DNA of 64,000 bases from Methyloversatilis thermotolerans. GTDB lineage: Bacteria > Pseudomonadota > Gammaproteobacteria > Burkholderiales > Rhodocyclaceae. The notes below the pieces were generated by a model. That model did not search any database, had not been told where the DNA came from, and saw only the letters and a program-made list of their open reading frames with translations. The number at the start of each line of letters is the position of its first letter. Position 1 is the first letter of the stretch. Location: positions 558,001 through 622,000 of the forward strand of contig NZ_KB889967.1 in assembly GCF_000372885.1 (NCBI RefSeq). Direction: 5' to 3'. Below are positions 10,401-18,603 of this stretch, piece after piece. The position numbers and the translations under genes are program-made.

Positions 10401-10758
10401 CGGCAGCCCGCGTGAAGTCGCCGCACCCGATGCGGTAGCGCCCCTTGTCGGCTGCACGCCGCGCGTGCGTGATCAGTTCGCACAGATGCGCGTAACCGGT
10501 TCGCGAGCGTGCGATCAGCACCAGTCTGGGGCCATCCGCGAGCTGCATTTCGGTGCCGATGAGGAGGGCGGGTTTCGGATCGGGCAGTGCGCGCAGGGCG
10601 GCATGGGCGCGCACCACACCGGCCACCGAACATTCATCGGTCAGGGCCAGGGCGGCGTAGCCAAGTTCGGCGGCACGGATTACCAGCTCGTCCGGAGACG
10701 AGGCGCCGCGCTGGAAGCTGAAATGGCTCAGGCAGTGAAGTTCAGCGTAGGTGGACAT
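7465..10758 (-). CDS. dnaE2: Error-prone DNA polymerase DnaE2 (ImuC)
   Basis: 1097-residue C-family polymerase used in SOS mutagenesis. The start ATG at 10758 gives the family N-terminus MSTYAELHCLSHFSFQRGASSP. The PHP domain is N-terminal and the palm carries PDIDVDFEHERREE and KVDVLALGM with the catalytic aspartates. VGVFQVESRAQMNMLPRL and VRPGPIQGGMVHPYL are DnaE2 signatures, and an OB-fold lies near the C-terminus (AAGIVTCRQRPGTASGVMFVT). A Cys/Pro/Ala-rich insertion of roughly 40 residues precedes LADIPPEDPATYDM. DnaE2 normally sits beside imuA and imuB, but neither is next to it here. A LexA-type box lies 8 bp upstream of the start codon. Confidence 0.95.
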   Translation of the reverse strand: MSTYAELHCLSHFSFQRGASSPDELVIRAAELGYAALALTDECSVAGVVRAHAALRALPDPKPALLIGTEMQLADGPRLVLIARSRTGYAHLCELITHARRAADKGRYRIGCGDFTRAAVQDCSGLLLADDKALDNPDTLLAQARWLRALFDEHAWLAVELLRGPDDTHKLAQLTAIGAASGLPLCAAGDVHMHVRARRRLQDTLTAIRLHRPLSACGEALFPNGERHLRPLQALRKLYPPELLQATLTIAAQCRFSLDELRYEYPEEIVPAGHTPSSWLRHLAERGYARRCAEIRRVVSMDDASFTRKAEQMRRQIEDELALISELTYEPYFLTVYDIVAWARSQGILCQGRGSAANSAVCYCIGVTEVDPWRANMLFGRFISASRDEAPDIDVDFEHERREEVIQYIYRKYGRDRAALAASLICYRPRSALRDVGRALGFSDEALDRLTRGHMWWDGRQVREDRLMEAGFSARAPRVRLLMELANELIGAPRHLSQHVGGFVIARGRLSSLVPIENARMPERCVIQWDKDDLEAVGLMKVDVLALGMLTAIRKTLQSLAAYEALVPAATCVARTPTDCAMPADADATYPGPATKPCATGQGFVPRTLADIPPEDPATYDMLCRGGSVGVFQVESRAQMNMLPRLRPRRYYDLVIQVAIVRPGPIQGGMVHPYLARRHLPPDAIDYPSDALRPVLERTLGIPIFQEQVMQLAVVAANFTPGEADQMRRSMAAWRQRGTMEKFQQKLTEGLLANGYSPDFAERIYKQIEGFSGYGFPESHAASFALLVYASSWLKCHHPAAFLCGLLNSQPMGFYAPAQLIADARAHGVEVRPADVNASDWDCALEPSHPLPARGSAAPDGRPAACVRLGLRMIKGASEEVARRIVEARTGGAFRSVDDLARRARIDRAQLRALAAGGALARLAGNRHQAHWQSAVRRPDALLQDAPLDEVPLALQAPREGEDIVADYASLGFTLGRHPLALLRTQLRAQRFITAAELRRLPDRTLARAAGIVTCRQRPGTASGVMFVTVEDETGLANIIVHQDVQQKQRREVLGATLLGIYGQVSREGEVIHLIARRLVDRSALLGALTPRSRDFH

Positions 10759-10766
10759 GGCGTGAG

Positions 10767-10782
10767 CTGTTTTTTTATACAG
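10767..10782 (-). promoter_or_regulatory. LexA (SOS) box of dnaE2
   Basis: CTGT-N8-ACAG (plus-strand reading CTGTTTTTTTATACAG) exactly matches the proteobacterial LexA consensus core. It starts 9 bp upstream of the dnaE2 ATG. On the minus strand TATACT overlaps its upstream edge and could be the -10, so LexA binding would cover the promoter. Confidence 0.8.
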
Positions 10783-10860
10783 TATAGCCATCCGTCGCCG
10801 ACGAACGGAACCCCCGTCCTTCCCCTTGCCGACGCATGCTCGTGGCGGGTGCATCGCCCT

Positions 10861-11295
10861 TCACTGGTGCATGCCGCGCATGCAAAGAATGTTGAAGTGC
10901 GGCGGCCGACTGTCCGTTGTTTCAATCAGTCGGGCCTCTGCGTTGTCGGGCCACCGGATTTGCACAGTGTTGCGATGCATGGACCACAACTTGCTGGGAC
11001 CGTATTGATCCAGCGTCAACGCGGCCTCGTGCCGATGCGTGATTACACCGGTGAGGGGCGGGAACTTAGCAGGGTGTGGAGCATCGACTGGCGGTAAGTC
11101 GCGTGTCGGCGTCACGGATGCAGTGCCGCATCGGGATGGCGAAGAGTGTCCGAACGACTGTTGCGCAGATGCATCGTGCGATCGATCCGCTGACACAGCA
11201 GCGATGCTTAGGAGCAGGATAGAGATCACCGCGCTTTTCCGGCTTTGCCAGAGAGCGTGTGTGAGCCAAGCTGAACATGAGGTGGTGCGGTGCAT
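10861..11295 (-). CDS. Hypothetical exported protein (possible ORFan)
   Basis: 144-residue open frame read from the ATG at 11295. It has a rather long basic N-region, then a hydrophobic core AVISILLLSIAAVSA with a plausible signal-peptidase site after AVSA. The mature part shows no family I recognise; it ends with two Cys/Met-containing stretches (RPPHFNILCMRGMHQ). Base composition here is visibly less GC-rich than in neighbours. It is divergent from prkA and sits upstream of dnaE2 on the same strand. The existence of the gene is uncertain: the only ribosome-site candidate is a weak GGCAGG. Confidence 0.35.
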   Translation of the reverse strand: MHRTTSCSAWLTHALWQSRKSAVISILLLSIAAVSADRSHDASAQQSFGHSSPSRCGTASVTPTRDLPPVDAPHPAKFPPLTGVITHRHEAALTLDQYGPSKLWSMHRNTVQIRWPDNAEARLIETTDSRPPHFNILCMRGMHQ

Positions 11296-11358
11296 GCCTG
11301 CCGCGCAGTCAGTCCGGACCACCTGTTTTTGTCGGTCAACGGAGACATGGAGATCAGC

Positions 11359-13281
11359 ATGGATATCGTCAGTCATTTCGCAGCGCGTTTCGAACGCACA
11401 CGCGAAGAAGAACTATCGCTGGAAGAATATCTGGCGGAGTGCAAGCGCGATCCGCTGGCCTATGCGAGTGCCGCCGAACGCATGCTCAAGGCGATCGGCG
11501 AGCCACAGACGATCGATACCCGTAACGATCCGCGGCTGTCACGCATCTTCGCCAACAAGGTGATCAAGATCTATCCCGCCTTCGCCGAGTTCTACGGCAT
11601 GGAGGAAGCGATCGAGCAGGTGGTGAGCTATTTCCGCCACGCCGCGCAGGGGCTGGAAGAGAAGAAGCAGATCCTCTACCTGCTCGGACCGGTGGGTGGC
11701 GGCAAGTCCTCCATTGCCGAGCGGCTCAAGTCGCTGATGGAACAAGTGCCCTTCTACGCCATCAAGGGCTCGCCGGTGAACGAGTCGCCGCTCGGGCTGT
11801 TCGACCCGGCCGAGGATGGCGCCATCCTCGAGAAGGAATACGGCATTCCGCGCCGTTATCTCAACCGCATCCTGAGCCCGTGGGCGGTCAAGCGGCTGGA
11901 GGAGTTCGGCGGCGACATCCGCAAGTTCCGCGTGGTCAAGCGTTACCCCAGCATCCTGAAGCAGGTGGGCATCGCCAAGACCGAACCGGGCGACGAGAAC
12001 AACCAGGACATTTCTTCGCTGGTGGGCAAGGTGGACATCCGCAAGCTCGAGAGCTACGCGCAGGACGACCCGGACGCCTACAGCTATTCCGGCGGCCTGT
12101 GCCTGGCCAATCAGGGGCTGCTCGAATTCGTCGAAATGTTCAAGGCCCCGATCAAGGTATTGCACCCGCTGCTGACCGCCACGCAGGAAGGCAATTTCAA
12201 GGGTACCGAAGGTTTCGGCGCGATCCCGTTCGACGGTGTGGTGCTCGCTCACTCGAACGAGAGCGAGTGGAAGGCCTTCCGCAACAACAAGAACAACGAG
12301 GCCTTCCTCGACCGCATCTATATCGTGAAGGTGCCTTACTGCCTGCGCGTGTCCGAGGAAGTGCACATCTACGAAAAGCTGCTGCGCGGCTCCTCGCTGG
12401 CGGAAGCCGTGTGCGCGCCGGGCACGCTGAAGATGATGGCGCAGTTCGCGGTGCTCACCCGCCTGAAGGAACCGGAGAACTCCAGCCTGTACTCGAAGAT
12501 GCAGGTGTATGACGGCGAGAACCTGAAGGACACGGATCCGCGCGCCAAGAGCTATCAGGAATACCGCGATTACGCAGGCGTGGACGAAGGCATGAGCGGT
12601 ATTTCCACCCGTTTTGCATTCAAGATCCTGTCCAAGGTGTTCAACTTCGATTCCACCGAGGTGGCGGCCAATCCGGTGCACCTGATGTATGTGCTGGAGC
12701 AGCAGATCGAGCGCGAGCAGTTCCCGCAGGAAACCGAGCAGAAATACATTTCCTTCATCAAGGAGCATCTGTCGCCGCGCTATGCCGAATTCATCGGCAA
12801 GGAAATCCAGACCGCCTATCTGGAAAGCTACAGTGAGTACGGCCAGAACATCTTCGACCGCTATGTCACCTATGCCGACTACTGGATACAGGACCAGGAG
12901 TACCGCGACACCGACACCGGCGAGGTGTTCGACCGCGCGTCGCTGAATGCGGAACTGGAAAAGATCGAGAAGCCGGCCGGCATCGCCAATCCGAAGGATT
13001 TCCGCAACGAGATCGTGAACTTCGTGCTGCGCGCCCGCGCCAGCAACGCCGGGAAGAATCCGGTGTGGACCAGTTACGAGAAGCTGCGCACGGTGATCGA
13101 GAAGAAGATGTTCTCCAACACCGAGGAACTGCTGCCGGTCATCAGCTTCAACGCCAAGGCCAGCGCCGACGATGCCAAGAAGCACGAGGACTTCGTCAAC
13201 CGCATGGTGGGCAAGGGCTACACACCCAAGCAGGTGCGGCTGCTGTGCGAATGGTATCTGCGCGTGCGCAAGAGTTCGTGA
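11359..13281 (+). CDS. prkA: PrkA family serine protein kinase (YeaG-like)
   Basis: 640 residues, close to E. coli YeaG (644). An AAA+ domain carries the Walker A GPVGGGKSS at about 110-118 and a C-terminal PrkA kinase-like domain follows. The family is a stress- and starvation-associated kinase or AAA protease. Two ATGs are possible: 11359 is preferred because GGAG lies 6 bp before it and the N-terminus (MDIVSHFAARFERT) matches YeaG. ATG 11347 has its GGAG only 2 bp away. It is first of the conserved prkA-yeaH-spoVR trio, with a 68-bp gap to yeaH. Confidence 0.95.
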   Translation: MDIVSHFAARFERTREEELSLEEYLAECKRDPLAYASAAERMLKAIGEPQTIDTRNDPRLSRIFANKVIKIYPAFAEFYGMEEAIEQVVSYFRHAAQGLEEKKQILYLLGPVGGGKSSIAERLKSLMEQVPFYAIKGSPVNESPLGLFDPAEDGAILEKEYGIPRRYLNRILSPWAVKRLEEFGGDIRKFRVVKRYPSILKQVGIAKTEPGDENNQDISSLVGKVDIRKLESYAQDDPDAYSYSGGLCLANQGLLEFVEMFKAPIKVLHPLLTATQEGNFKGTEGFGAIPFDGVVLAHSNESEWKAFRNNKNNEAFLDRIYIVKVPYCLRVSEEVHIYEKLLRGSSLAEAVCAPGTLKMMAQFAVLTRLKEPENSSLYSKMQVYDGENLKDTDPRAKSYQEYRDYAGVDEGMSGISTRFAFKILSKVFNFDSTEVAANPVHLMYVLEQQIEREQFPQETEQKYISFIKEHLSPRYAEFIGKEIQTAYLESYSEYGQNIFDRYVTYADYWIQDQEYRDTDTGEVFDRASLNAELEKIEKPAGIANPKDFRNEIVNFVLRARASNAGKNPVWTSYEKLRTVIEKKMFSNTEELLPVISFNAKASADDAKKHEDFVNRMVGKGYTPKQVRLLCEWYLRVRKSS

Positions 13282-13349
13282 TGCGCGGCTGCCTGAAGCA
13301 ATGACATGAAGGCCGGGGCGAAGCCGCTCCGGCGGGAAGGGGACACATC

Positions 13350-14624
13350 TTGCAGCAGATCATCGATCGCAGACTGGCGGGCAAGAACAAGTCCATCGGC
13401 AACCGTGAACGTTTCCTGCGCCGCCACAAGGAACAGATACGCGACGCGGTGCGCCGTGCGGTGGAAGGTCGCGGCATACGCGACATCGCGCAGGGTGAGG
13501 ACATCCACATTCCGCGCCGCGACATCAGTGAGCCGGTGTTCGGCCACGGCTCGGGTGGCCAGCGCGAGATGGTGCATCCGGGCAACAAGGATTTCGTGCA
13601 GGGTGACCGCATAGAACGTCCGCAGGGGGGCGGTGGAGGCGGTGGCTCCGGGCAGGCGAGCGATTCCGGCGAGGGCGAGGACGATTTCGTTTTCCATCTC
13701 ACCAAGGAAGAATTCATGCAGTTCTTCTTTGATGATCTGGCGTTGCCCAACCTGATCCGCACCACGCTGGCGGATACGCCCGAATTCAAGACGCACCGGG
13801 CCGGTTTTTCCAGCGACGGCACGCCGAACAATCTGCACGTGGTGCGCTCGATGCGGGGTGCGATCGGGCGGCGCATTGCGCTCGGCAGTTCGTCCCGGCG
13901 CACGCTGCACCAGCTCGAGGAACAGCTCGAAGCGCTGCGCGCCCAGCCGGCCACGCCGGAGCGCGTGCTCGAGATCGAACAGATCGAGGCGGAGATCGAG
14001 GCGCTGCGGCTGCGCCTGGAACACATTCCCTATCTCGACCCGATAGATCTGCGCTACCGCAGCCGGGTGCGCACGCCGGTGCCTACCGCCAAGGCGGTCA
14101 TGTTCTGCCTGATGGATGTGTCCGGCTCGATGGACGAGTCGCGCAAGGATCTGGCCAAGCGCTTCTTCATCCTGCTTTACCTGTTCCTGACCCGGCACTA
14201 CGAGAAGATAGAGATCGTGTTCATCCGCCATCACACGCAGGCGCAGGAGGTGAACGAGCACGACTTCTTCCACGCCACCGAAACCGGCGGCACCGTGGTG
14301 TCCAGCGCACTGGTGCTGATGGAGGACATCATCCAGGCCCGCTATCCGCGCGGTGAGTGGAACATCTATGGCGCCCAGGCCAGCGACGGCGACAACTGGC
14401 ACGACGACAGCCCGCGCTGCCGCGACATCCTGGCGCAGAAGATACTGCCGCTGGTGCGCTATTTCGCCTACATCCAGGTGGTCGAGCAGGAGCAGAACCT
14501 CTGGCACGAATATGCCACGCTGGCCGATGACAGCGAGAACTTCGCGATACGCAAGGCGGCCGAGGTGCACCAGATCTATCCGGTGTTCCGCGATCTGTTC
14601 AAGAAGGAAGGAGCGGCGACATGA
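13350..14624 (+). CDS. yeaH: YeaH/YhbH family protein (DUF444)
   Basis: 424 residues with the full DUF444 pattern: IDRRLAGKNKSIGNRERFLRR at the N-terminus, a Gly-rich linker near 92-100 and a von Willebrand-like MIDAS motif DVSGSM near 255-260. These proteins act with PrkA in the general stress response; the molecular activity is not established. The start is TTG: the preceding GGAAGGGGAC gives a good ribosome site, and the alignment to YeaH (MxxxIDRRLxGKNKS) fits exactly, while no in-frame ATG is nearby. The stop overlaps the spoVR start by 4 bp (ATGA), indicating translational coupling. Confidence 0.93.
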   Translation: MQQIIDRRLAGKNKSIGNRERFLRRHKEQIRDAVRRAVEGRGIRDIAQGEDIHIPRRDISEPVFGHGSGGQREMVHPGNKDFVQGDRIERPQGGGGGGGSGQASDSGEGEDDFVFHLTKEEFMQFFFDDLALPNLIRTTLADTPEFKTHRAGFSSDGTPNNLHVVRSMRGAIGRRIALGSSSRRTLHQLEEQLEALRAQPATPERVLEIEQIEAEIEALRLRLEHIPYLDPIDLRYRSRVRTPVPTAKAVMFCLMDVSGSMDESRKDLAKRFFILLYLFLTRHYEKIEIVFIRHHTQAQEVNEHDFFHATETGGTVVSSALVLMEDIIQARYPRGEWNIYGAQASDGDNWHDDSPRCRDILAQKILPLVRYFAYIQVVEQEQNLWHEYATLADDSENFAIRKAAEVHQIYPVFRDLFKKEGAAT

Positions 14625-16234
14625 GCGACACCTATGACCGGCGCCACATCGGCCGCGCGGCCTCGCCGGCTGAATACGGCGGCCGCCGGCACGCGCCGCC
14701 ACTGCGCACTCCGCTGCCGTTGAAGGAACGTCCGGCCGCCCGGCTGCCGGCACCCAGCGACTGGACCTTCGAGCTCATCGAACAGTATCACGATGCGATC
14801 CGCGCGACCGCCGCGCGCTTCGGTCTGGACACCTATCCGAACCAGCTCGAAATCATCACCGCGGAACAGATGATGGATGCCTACGCCAGCGTCGGCATGC
14901 CGGTGAACTACCGGCACTGGAGCTATGGCAAGGAATTCATCTCGACCGAAAAGAACTATCGCCGCGGCCACATGGGCCTGGCATACGAAATCGTGATCAA
15001 CAGCAATCCCTGCATCAGCTACCTGATGGAGGAGAACACGATGGCGATGCAGGCGCTGGTGATCGCGCACGCGGCCTACGGTCACAACAGCTTTTTCAAG
15101 GGCAACTACCTGTTCCGGATGTGGACCGACGCGTCGTCCATCATCGACTACCTGGTCTATGCGAAGAACTATGTCGCGGCGGCGGAGGAAAGGCACGGCA
15201 TCGACGCGGTCGAACTGCTGCTCGACAGTTGTCACGCGCTGATGAATTACGGCGTGGACCGCTACCGTCGGCCGAGCAAGCTCAGCCTCGCACAGGAGCA
15301 GGCGCGCCTGAAGGAGCGCGAGGCGTATGCACAGCAGCAGGTGAACGAAATCTGGCGCACATTGCCGCCGCGCGTCGAGCGCGACGAGGTCGAGCGCGAG
15401 GCGCCGCGCTTTCCGGTCGAGCCACAGGAGAACCTGCTGTATTTCGTCGAGAAGAACGCGCCGCTGCTCGAACCCTGGCAGCGCGAAATCGTGCGCATCG
15501 TGCGCAAGATCGCGCAGTACTTCTATCCGCAGCGGCAGACCCAGGTGATGAACGAGGGCTGGGCCACGTTCTGGCATCATCATCTGCTGAACACGATGTA
15601 CGACGACGGCTGGCTGGACGATGGCATCATGATCGAGTGCCTGAAATCGCATACCAATGTGGTGTATCAGCCTCCGGTCGGCCATCCGGCCTACAGCGGC
15701 ATCAATCCGTACGCGCTCGGTTTCGCGATGTACACCGACATCAAGCGCATCTGCGAGGCGCCGACGGATGAGGACCGCGCGTGGTTTCCGGACATCGCAG
15801 GCAGCGAATGGCTGGCCACGCTGGATCACGCGATGCGCAACTTCAAGGACGAGAGCTTCGTCGGGCAGTACCTGTCGCCGCGCGTCATGCGCGCCTTCCG
15901 CATGTTCGCCATTCGAGACGACGACACCGAACCGACGCTGGAGGTGTCCGCCATCCACGATGAAGCGGGTTACCGCAGTCTGCGCGAGTCCCTGTCGCGC
16001 CAGTACGATCTCGGTTCGCGCGAACCCAATATCCAGGTGTGGAGCGTGAACCTGCGCGGCGACCGTTCGCTGATGCTGCGGCATACCCAGCACAACAACC
16101 GGCCGCTGCATGACAGCGCCTACGAGGTCATGAAGCATGTGGCGCGCCTGTGGGGTTTCCCGGTTCATCTGGAAAGCGTGAATGCACAGGGCAATGTGTC
16201 GCGCCGCTGGACGGTGGACCCGAGTACGACTTGA
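14621..16234 (+). CDS. SpoVR family protein (YcgB-like)
   Basis: 537 residues matching the SpoVR/YcgB family (MPVNYRHWSYGKEFI, YPQRQTQVMNEGWATFWHH, HPAYSGINPYALGF). It is the third member of the prkA-yeaH-spoVR operon found widely in Proteobacteria and tied to stress or stationary-phase physiology; its biochemical function is unknown. It is cytoplasmic, with no membrane segments. Its ATG overlaps the yeaH stop. The copper operon starts 45 bp downstream on the same strand, so read-through is possible. Confidence 0.94.
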   Translation: MSDTYDRRHIGRAASPAEYGGRRHAPPLRTPLPLKERPAARLPAPSDWTFELIEQYHDAIRATAARFGLDTYPNQLEIITAEQMMDAYASVGMPVNYRHWSYGKEFISTEKNYRRGHMGLAYEIVINSNPCISYLMEENTMAMQALVIAHAAYGHNSFFKGNYLFRMWTDASSIIDYLVYAKNYVAAAEERHGIDAVELLLDSCHALMNYGVDRYRRPSKLSLAQEQARLKEREAYAQQQVNEIWRTLPPRVERDEVEREAPRFPVEPQENLLYFVEKNAPLLEPWQREIVRIVRKIAQYFYPQRQTQVMNEGWATFWHHHLLNTMYDDGWLDDGIMIECLKSHTNVVYQPPVGHPAYSGINPYALGFAMYTDIKRICEAPTDEDRAWFPDIAGSEWLATLDHAMRNFKDESFVGQYLSPRVMRAFRMFAIRDDDTEPTLEVSAIHDEAGYRSLRESLSRQYDLGSREPNIQVWSVNLRGDRSLMLRHTQHNNRPLHDSAYEVMKHVARLWGFPVHLESVNAQGNVSRRWTVDPSTT

Positions 16235-16279
16235 CCGGTGTCATGCGAATTCCGTCCTTCCGCTGATATCCTGGCTTTC

Positions 16280-16654
16280 ATGCGCTCCGCGACCCGCGTC
16301 CTGCTTGCCTTCATGCTGCTGCTGGCATTGCCGCTGCAGGGGTTCGCTGCAGCCGTCATGATCCGTTGCGCGCCGTCGCATCATGGCCTGCAGACGACAG
16401 GGATCCTGCACGGCGACGCAGCCGCGCCCGCCCATCACCACCATGGGGCTCATGATCCCGCCGAGACGCCCTCTCCCGGCAAGCACGCCTGCAGCGCCTG
16501 CGCCGCCTGCTGCATCGGCAGCGCCTTGATGCCGTCCGCGCTGCGGCTGCCCGGCGACATGTCCACTCACTTGCGTCCGCTGCCGGCGCGCGTGACCCCT
16601 CCCGCCTTCATCACCGAAGGCACTGAACGTCCGCCCAGACACGACCTCGCCTGA
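16280..16654 (+). CDS. CopL-like metal-binding regulatory protein
   Basis: 124 residues from ATG 16280, chosen because the signal peptide MRSATRVLLAFMLLLALPLQGFA begins there; an earlier in-frame ATG-like extension is uncharged and unlikely. The mature part is rich in His and Cys (HHHHGAH, CSACAACC) and ends with the ERPPRH tail seen in CopL-type proteins encoded upstream of copper-resistance genes. It probably binds copper in the periplasm. It is first in the copper operon that ends with the multicopper oxidase. Confidence 0.75.
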   Translation: MRSATRVLLAFMLLLALPLQGFAAAVMIRCAPSHHGLQTTGILHGDAAAPAHHHHGAHDPAETPSPGKHACSACAACCIGSALMPSALRLPGDMSTHLRPLPARVTPPAFITEGTERPPRHDLA

Positions 16655-16713
16655 CACCCGAAATCCGTCCACTGTGGGCGGAAATCGATACTCCTGTCTT
16701 TCGCGAGGTTGCC

Positions 16714-17181
16714 ATGTTCCATCATTCCATGCGGATGCTGCTCGTCGCAGCATCCGTCTCTACCTCTGCCTGGGCGGCCGATCCCGCGGATCCGGCCGCC
16801 CCCACGCGACCAGTCGATCACCGCTCGGTGTTCGACAGCTACCGCGCCACTGGCGCTGCAACGGTCGGCAACTGGCGCGATGCCAACGACGCAGTCGGTC
16901 GCCAGACCGGCGGACACGGGCACGACCACGGCAGTAGAGCGACCCTGTCGTCCGACCCGCATGCCGGTCATGACCCCGCCGAGCAAGCGGCGGCCGATGC
17001 GCACGCCGGCCACGGTGCTGCCGGCGGCGACGCGAAGCCGCACCATTGTCCGCATCACGCTGCCCACCATGAATCGATGCACGGGCACGAGCGGGGCGGC
17101 GGTTCACAGGCGATGAAGTCGCACCACGGACACGACTGCCATCACGGCGACGAGGAGGGCGGCGATGCGCACAAGCACTGA
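16714..17181 (+). CDS. His-rich periplasmic protein, probable copper-binding
   Basis: 155 residues with a signal peptide (MFHHSMRMLLVAASVSTSAWA; ATG at 16732 would also fit). The mature protein is dominated by HGHDHG, HAGH and HHGHDCHH clusters, which suggest metal chelation. No conserved catalytic domain is seen. It lies between the CopL-like gene and the efflux protein and overlaps the latter's start by 17 bp. A role as a periplasmic copper buffer or chaperone is inferred from composition and context. Confidence 0.7.
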   Translation: MFHHSMRMLLVAASVSTSAWAADPADPAAPTRPVDHRSVFDSYRATGAATVGNWRDANDAVGRQTGGHGHDHGSRATLSSDPHAGHDPAEQAAADAHAGHGAAGGDAKPHHCPHHAAHHESMHGHERGGGSQAMKSHHGHDCHHGDEEGGDAHKH

Positions 17182-18598
17182 TCATGGCCGGCTCAGGCTC
17201 GTGCCGCTGGCGGCGGCGGTCGCGCTGCTGGCCGGATGCGCCAGCTTCAGCCCGGACGGCGGTTTCGGCACGGTCGAACGGACCGCACGCGACGCGCTGG
17301 GCAAAGAGGTCCGATGGGCGCGCAGCGACGAGGACCGCAAGGCGGTGGCCGACCGCGTTGCCGAATTGCTGGCGCAGCCGCTGTCGGCGGACGACGCGGT
17401 ACAGCTCGCGCTGCTGAACAATCGCGGCCTGCAGGCGGGTTTCCACGAACTGGGCATTCGCGAGGCCGATGTGGTGCGCGCGGGCCGCCTGCCCAATCCG
17501 ACCTTGTCGATGTTCCACGCCAGCAAGCGCGAAGACGGCGGGCGCGACTACAAGATCGAGCAGGCGATCACCTTCAACATCTTTTCGCTGCTGACGATGC
17601 CGCAGGCGGTCGAGGTGAATCGCCGCGTCTTCGAACAGTCACAGCGCGCGGTATCGCTGCAGGTGCTGCGTCTGGCAGCGGATGTGCGCCGCGCCTGGGT
17701 GCAGGCGGTCTCTGCCGGCGAAACGCTGCGCTACATGAAACAGGTGATGGAGGCCGCCGACGCAGGCGCCGAGCTTGCCCGGCGCATGCGCACCGCCGGC
17801 AACTACAGCGCACTGGCACAGGCACGGGAGCAGGGCTTCCACGCCGATGCGGCGCTGAATCTGGCGCGCGCACAACAGGCGCACACTGCGGCGCGCGAGC
17901 GGCTGACCCGCCTGCTGGGCCTGTGGGGCGAACAGACCGCGTTCCGACTGCCCGACCGACTGCCCGAACTGCCCGCGGCCGCGCTCGACGCTCCGGACAT
18001 CGAGCGCCAGGCCATGAGTTCGCGCATCGACCTGCAGATCGCGAAACTCGACGCAGAAGCGACCGCGCGCGATCTCGGGCTGACGAAGACCACCCGTTTC
18101 ATCGACGTGCTCGAGTTCGGTCCGGCGCGCGTGCTGGAAGGACGGCGCGGCGAGTCGTACAAGAAGGGCTACGAGATCAGTTTCGAACTTCCTCTGTTCG
18201 ACTGGGGCGGCTCGCGCGTCGCGCGGGCCGAGGCCATCTACATGCAGTCGGTCGAGCGGGCCGCCGAAGCGGCAGTGAACGCCCGCTCCGAGGTACGCGA
18301 AGCGTACGCGGGCTATCGCATGGCCTTCGACATCGCGCGCCATTACCGCGACGAGGTGGTGCCGCTCAGGAAGCGCATTTCCGATGAAAACCTGCTGCGC
18401 TACAACGGCATGCTGATCGGCGTGTTCGAACTGCTGGCCGACGCCCGCGCTCAGGTGGCCGGTGTGAATGGTTACATCGAGGCGCTGCGCGATTTCTGGA
18501 TCGCCCAGGCGGATCTCGACATGGCGCTGGTCGGTCGCCCCGATCTGGCGCCCGCACCGGGCGCCGCAATGGCCACCGCCTCTGGCGCAGAGCACTGA
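17165..18598 (+). CDS. TolC family outer-membrane efflux lipoprotein
   Basis: 477 residues with a lipoprotein signal ending LLAGC (lipidated Cys25). The two OEP repeats of a TolC/CusC-like channel follow (QLALLNNRGLQAGFHELGIREADVVRAGRLPNP; EVREAYAGYRMAFDIARHYRDEVVPLRKRI). No RND pump or membrane-fusion protein is nearby, so it may pair with a distant pump or serve the oxidase system. It overlaps the His-rich gene upstream and precedes the multicopper oxidase by 5 bp. Confidence 0.88.
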   Translation: MRTSTDHGRLRLVPLAAAVALLAGCASFSPDGGFGTVERTARDALGKEVRWARSDEDRKAVADRVAELLAQPLSADDAVQLALLNNRGLQAGFHELGIREADVVRAGRLPNPTLSMFHASKREDGGRDYKIEQAITFNIFSLLTMPQAVEVNRRVFEQSQRAVSLQVLRLAADVRRAWVQAVSAGETLRYMKQVMEAADAGAELARRMRTAGNYSALAQAREQGFHADAALNLARAQQAHTAARERLTRLLGLWGEQTAFRLPDRLPELPAAALDAPDIERQAMSSRIDLQIAKLDAEATARDLGLTKTTRFIDVLEFGPARVLEGRRGESYKKGYEISFELPLFDWGGSRVARAEAIYMQSVERAAEAAVNARSEVREAYAGYRMAFDIARHYRDEVVPLRKRISDENLLRYNGMLIGVFELLADARAQVAGVNGYIEALRDFWIAQADLDMALVGRPDLAPAPGAAMATASGAEH

Positions 18599-18603
18599 AC
18601 AGG

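Noticed and set aside
8419-11097. 892-codon open frame on the plus strand opposite dnaE2
   Set aside because: It is antisense to an unmistakable DnaE2. The predicted protein has skewed Arg/His/Gln/Gly content and no motif, as expected from codon-position bias in GC-rich DNA.
11347-11349. Alternative ATG for prkA at 11347
   Set aside because: Its GGAG is only 2 bp away and the alignment to YeaG starts at the ATG at 11359.
11539-13185. 548-codon minus-strand frame opposite prkA
   Set aside because: PrkA on the plus strand is full-length with Walker A; the antisense frame lacks any domain.
14576-16168. 530-codon minus-strand frame opposite spoVR
   Set aside because: SpoVR motifs are clear on the plus strand and the antisense frame has no ribosome site or motif.
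16231-16262. MerR-type promoter before the CopL-like gene
   Set aside because: A TTGACC is present at 16231 but no dyad or -10 at 19-20 bp was found.
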